A DNA stretch of 64,000 nt from Euwallacea fornicatus (lineage: Eukaryota > Arthropoda > Insecta > Coleoptera > Curculionidae), in assembly GCF_040115645.1 (NCBI RefSeq), contig NC_089568.1, positions 2,232,001-2,296,000 on the forward strand. Reading direction: 5' to 3'. The translations under genes and the position numbers were made by a program. Positions 60,621 to 64,000 of this stretch are shown piece after piece; the stretch's first letter is position 1, and the number at the start of each line of letters is the position of its first letter. The notes beneath the pieces are model-generated. The model searched no databases and was not told the origin of the DNA. It saw only the letters and a list, made by a program, of their open reading frames with translations.

Positions 60621-63600
60621 AGCAGATAAATACTCACGTAGCTTTCATCGTTACTTGGACTACGTCACGTTGTATTCCGTGTTTTTTTTAACCCTGTACA
60701 AAATACTAATCTGGACCTCCAAAGCGCGTGAGGTTCTCTCACACACATTATTGTTCCCTTTGTTGCCACTATTTTTTCGTTTCTGTTCTGTATAAAAAAT
60801 CTTAGCACGTTCATTATACAGGGTGGGGGAGCAAGAGCGCCTCGGAATACTGTGAGCTTATTAGTGACGTTGATCGAAGATTGTTTTCGGAGGTGCATGC
60901 AGGAGCTTATATGGCGCATTTTGAACTGCGCAAAAAAGAAGATACAATGCAGACTTGTGTGTTTTTTTTTAATGGAACACCCTATATTTTGTTACATATT
61001 TAGTATTTGAAGGAGAAAAGAGGGGACGTTTGTATGACAAACTTTAGGTCCAAAACGAGCATTTCTTGAGAAATTTGAGAAAATGCAAAGGTGTAAGGAT
61101 CAAGGAAACATTATTTTCCTAAACGAAATGAGTTAGTTGGCTACTGTTCTTCTACTATACCTCCTTAAATGCAAACTGTTCTTCACGCTAGAATGGTTTT
61201 TTTATTAAAGTGATATACAGGGTGAGCAAAAGGGGTGGTCAAACTTCGCTCGCCTACAATTTAGCATAACTCTCTAATTTCAAGTGGAACGTATACATTT
61301 TTGTGTATAAGTTAGAACCTCTAATTAATGCCCTGTCAATTGACATTATGGTGTCCCATACATACCTTTTTCCTTTTTCCCATAATACGAGATTTTATTT
61401 CATTTTCAATAAAGTCGCTAAAAAACAGTCCAGTGCCAGGGTATGCCTTGCGTTGGGTGCTATGCTAACACAAGGAACCTAATTGTAAAGGGCGAATTTT
61501 ACAAAATTAACAGGTTTATTTAGATAATTGTGACACGTTGCGAAGAATACGAATTTTGCTCCTTAACTTGACATACCATAAACGAACACCAGTGGAATTA
61601 CAAGAAATCCTCTCCCAATGGATAGCTTCCTGGAATTCTGCTAAATGCCACTCGTGCAATTCTGTCTGTTGCTTATCGATGAATCTTTTATCGTTTGAAT
61701 AGCGTTTAAAAATAATCCTCAAAGCTGAATCTCCAATGATAATGCTATTTTTGGTGTAATCCCCTGGCCCTTGTTAAATAATCGAAATCCTAGTACGTAT
61801 TATTTTGCAGCTTTAGTTCAGAACGACTCGGCTCTTTTACAAACATTTAATTTGCAATTTCGACTTTACTCTCGCAAACTCAGAAAATTTACAGGCGGTT
61901 TCCATGCATTTAATATTATATCATTAAAATATTAATTGCATTTAACACCCATAACCGCAGTTCTTTCCTGTTTTGAAAATAAATTTAATCTATGCGATTC
62001 CGGAGAGAATCAGTCTTGAAAATGTAGGTTACTTCGAATTATTTAAGTCAGTAAACAAAGCTTAAAATTCCTGCTTAAAAATGTCAAGCTTTATATATTT
62101 TCATTCGTTCCCAAAATACTATTTCGTTTTTTGAATTAGATTCCTTCAATTTGGAACACTCTCTTTGCTGCATCCTGTATAATATACTCTTTTAGCCGCT
62201 TCAGGCTAACAGCGTTTCCCGATCTGTGAAAATTTCGTTGATAGACTGACAGTAATATTGTGATCGTTATGTTTGACTTGTTCCAGCACAGAAAACTGCA
62301 GATTTCTGATTTGAATTACGAACACATGGCTTTTGACCGAATATGATCAAATCCTGAATAATGACACAAGTGAAAATGCCTTAACGTGCATTTGTGAGTT
62401 CCAAGTTGAACTGCTAGCAGCAAGTGTATGTCAGAAGGAATATTTCCTTCTTAAAAAAAAATTAAAAAAAAAAACATAAATTTAAGCCAGACTTCTTTAT
62501 TCGTCCACGATTGGGAATGGAATACCTCTTGCGAGGTGTCGGAGTCATTTTCATGTATTTGTTTTTCTTCGAAAACCGCTATACCATCCACATTCTTCCC
62601 ACGCTTACATCCATTAGTCATACCTTTTCACACCCCATATAATAAAACAGACCCTCTTTATCTTTACTTTAACTAGTACAAGTTTAGTCCATCTCCAAGG
62701 GGACACTCATAGGTGTCCGTGACATACCACACGTGCCCAAGGATAAGACGTAACACCACCCTTGTAAGGTAGCAGACTTATTGCTCTTGCCTTAAATGAA
62801 TTAATAACCAACCCCGCATCCCTTTCTCTATGAAAGTTCACATGTATGTATATGTATAGCAGATAATACATTTTATATTGCTTCTATACATAGGTGTAAT
62901 CTATGGCATAGATAGTTCAGAAAATTTTTGAGCCTTTAAACCATGACTTACCTAATCCGGTACTTTTGTCAGAGAAGTATTTAAAATCCTGAGGTTTTCG
63001 CAAGAGACGTCATTTCTATTTTCAGTTTGTGTTGTGCTTTTGATCTTAAACTAGCTACCTGTCGAATTTTCAAAGTTTTCCATTTAATTTTCTATTAAAA
63101 TGAAGCTCGGTGGATGTCTGATTTGAGCGTTGTTGGTTTCGGTAATTGGTGAAGATAATTCAGTTTCACTCCGTTGAGAGGTTCCTTCGACAAACGAAAT
63201 AACGAAAACGACAATTTGGTTCACGAAAATGGACTGTATTAAATTTTACTTATTTCAATCACGAGAAAAATTATTGGTCTATGGTAAGTACGAGGAGGGA
63301 AATTGCTTAGTTGGATCGCTATCCGAATCCGACACCGTTCCAAGACGACGAGAAAGAAAAGAGAGCAAAATTACTTCGTTCATCCCTTAAGTACTAAAAC
63401 CGAGGAGCTCCAACCAGGGACGCACTGCCACTAAGAGCCCTTACGGACTATGGCCACGTCGGATGCCATAAATCGCGGCCATCTGGCGAGTCGCTTTTCT
63501 GGTAATATTGCAGGCCCACCGAACTGCAGATCGCGGCCATAGTCCCATTGAGAACGCTCCTTTTGACTAGCAACATATTTCCCACCCATAAAGAACCCTT

Positions 63601-63829
63601 GGATATGGCCCGAGGGGCACTGTGCCCTGGCACCAAGATGGTGTTCTCAGAATAAGCGCATAGGCGTAAGTTAAGGCACGAAAGTACACGCAAATTAACA
63701 AAATAAACTACATCAAAAACCAATAAACTAAAGACCGTAACACATTCTGATAGTAAACGTGAGTGACGTCACTTGATGTTTAACTTGTATGGTCATGCTT
63801 TCGAGAATTCTAAGAATTTTCGATGAAGT
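60621..63829. other. No host gene recognised; transposon termini
   Basis: TACAGGGTGGGGGAGCAAGA at about 60818 and TACAGGGTGAGCAAAAGGGG at about 61215 look like ends of the same terminal class seen in other elements here, and ACACCCTATA occurs near 60976. No transposase was recognised. A 91-codon - strand frame at 63448-63723 is GC-richer than its surroundings but matches nothing I know. Confidence 0.45.
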
Positions 63830-64000
63830 ACTAGGCTCAGGGAAGCATTTTTTCCTTCCTTAAAATGATGAAAGAGCATTTCCAGGTTACTCTAGGAAAG
63901 CTGTGAAATTGATTTCGAGGTTTCTTAGCGATGGCGTCGGGTCGGCCGAAGCGTGCAAGTGGTGGAGACGCTCGTGCCAGAAGAATACAACCACCCACTT
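63830..64000 (-). repeat. Dispersed repeat, copy 2 (inverted relative to copy 1)
   Basis: The reverse complement of the window end matches 8243-8420 over about 170 bp with scattered substitutions. The repeat runs off the window edge. Confidence 0.75.

Noticed and set aside
63229..63283. Another 55-nt ATG exon ending in phase 1 with GTAAGT
   Set aside because: It matches the mucin first exons in length and phase, but the peptide (MDCIKFYLFQ...) is not a signal peptide and no partner exon is in the window; probably chance.
63448..63723. 91-codon - strand frame, GC-richer than its surroundings
   Set aside because: No family recognised, no splice partners, and the length is within what chance allows; possibly part of an unknown repeat.

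Overview
The window is nuclear DNA from an insect, possibly a beetle; the order is an inference. Introns are GT-AG and AT-rich. Three secreted mucin or chitin-binding genes lie on the + strand and one neuropeptide receptor gene lies on the - strand. Most of the remaining sequence is decayed DNA transposons (mariner, IS630/Tc1-like, Jerky/Tigger-like), fold-back elements and one BEL/Pao retrotransposon relic. I saw no rRNA, tRNA, CRISPR or prokaryotic operon.

Layout. (1) 1-9751 (+) is the 3' part of a chitin-binding mucin gene. It has tandem 163-bp exon/intron mini-repeats, four CBM14 (peritrophin-A) domains, a Ser/Thr-rich exon and two C-terminal CBM14 domains split by introns. (2) 10343-19756 (-) holds seven exons of a rhodopsin-like GPCR that resembles the insect trissin receptor. 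All splice phases agree, but the N-terminal exon was not found. A Jerky-type transposon and a fold-back element sit in its introns. (3) 19757-34968 has no recognised host exon and is filled with transposon relics and inverted-repeat elements. (4) 34969-49267 (+) is a three-exon gene: a signal-peptide exon, a 7.4-kb intron full of transposons, a small Cys-containing exon, and a 6.6-kb exon with about 88 copies of a 63-bp (21-aa) Thr/Asp/Pro repeat and a hydrophobic GPI-type tail. (5) 49672-52130 is an IS630-like transposon with long terminal inverted repeats. (6) 53069-55693 (+) is a two-exon gene of the same design with a 9-aa Thr-rich repeat. It is easy to miss because its long exon has no ATG of its own and the antisense strand carries a long spurious ORF. 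(7) 57154-60620 is a BEL/Pao relic. (8) 60620-64000 holds transposon-end fragments and a dispersed repeat also present, inverted, at 8243.

Together the + strand genes look like a local cluster of extracellular matrix proteins (peritrophic matrix, cuticle or mucosal surface), with a receptor gene on the opposite strand between the first and second. The two GPI-type mucins share exon design: a 55-nt first exon that ends in phase 1 and begins ATGAAGCT. They are probably paralogues whose repeat domains diverged. Gene models are built by hand from splice sites and reading phase; no transcript or database evidence was available.
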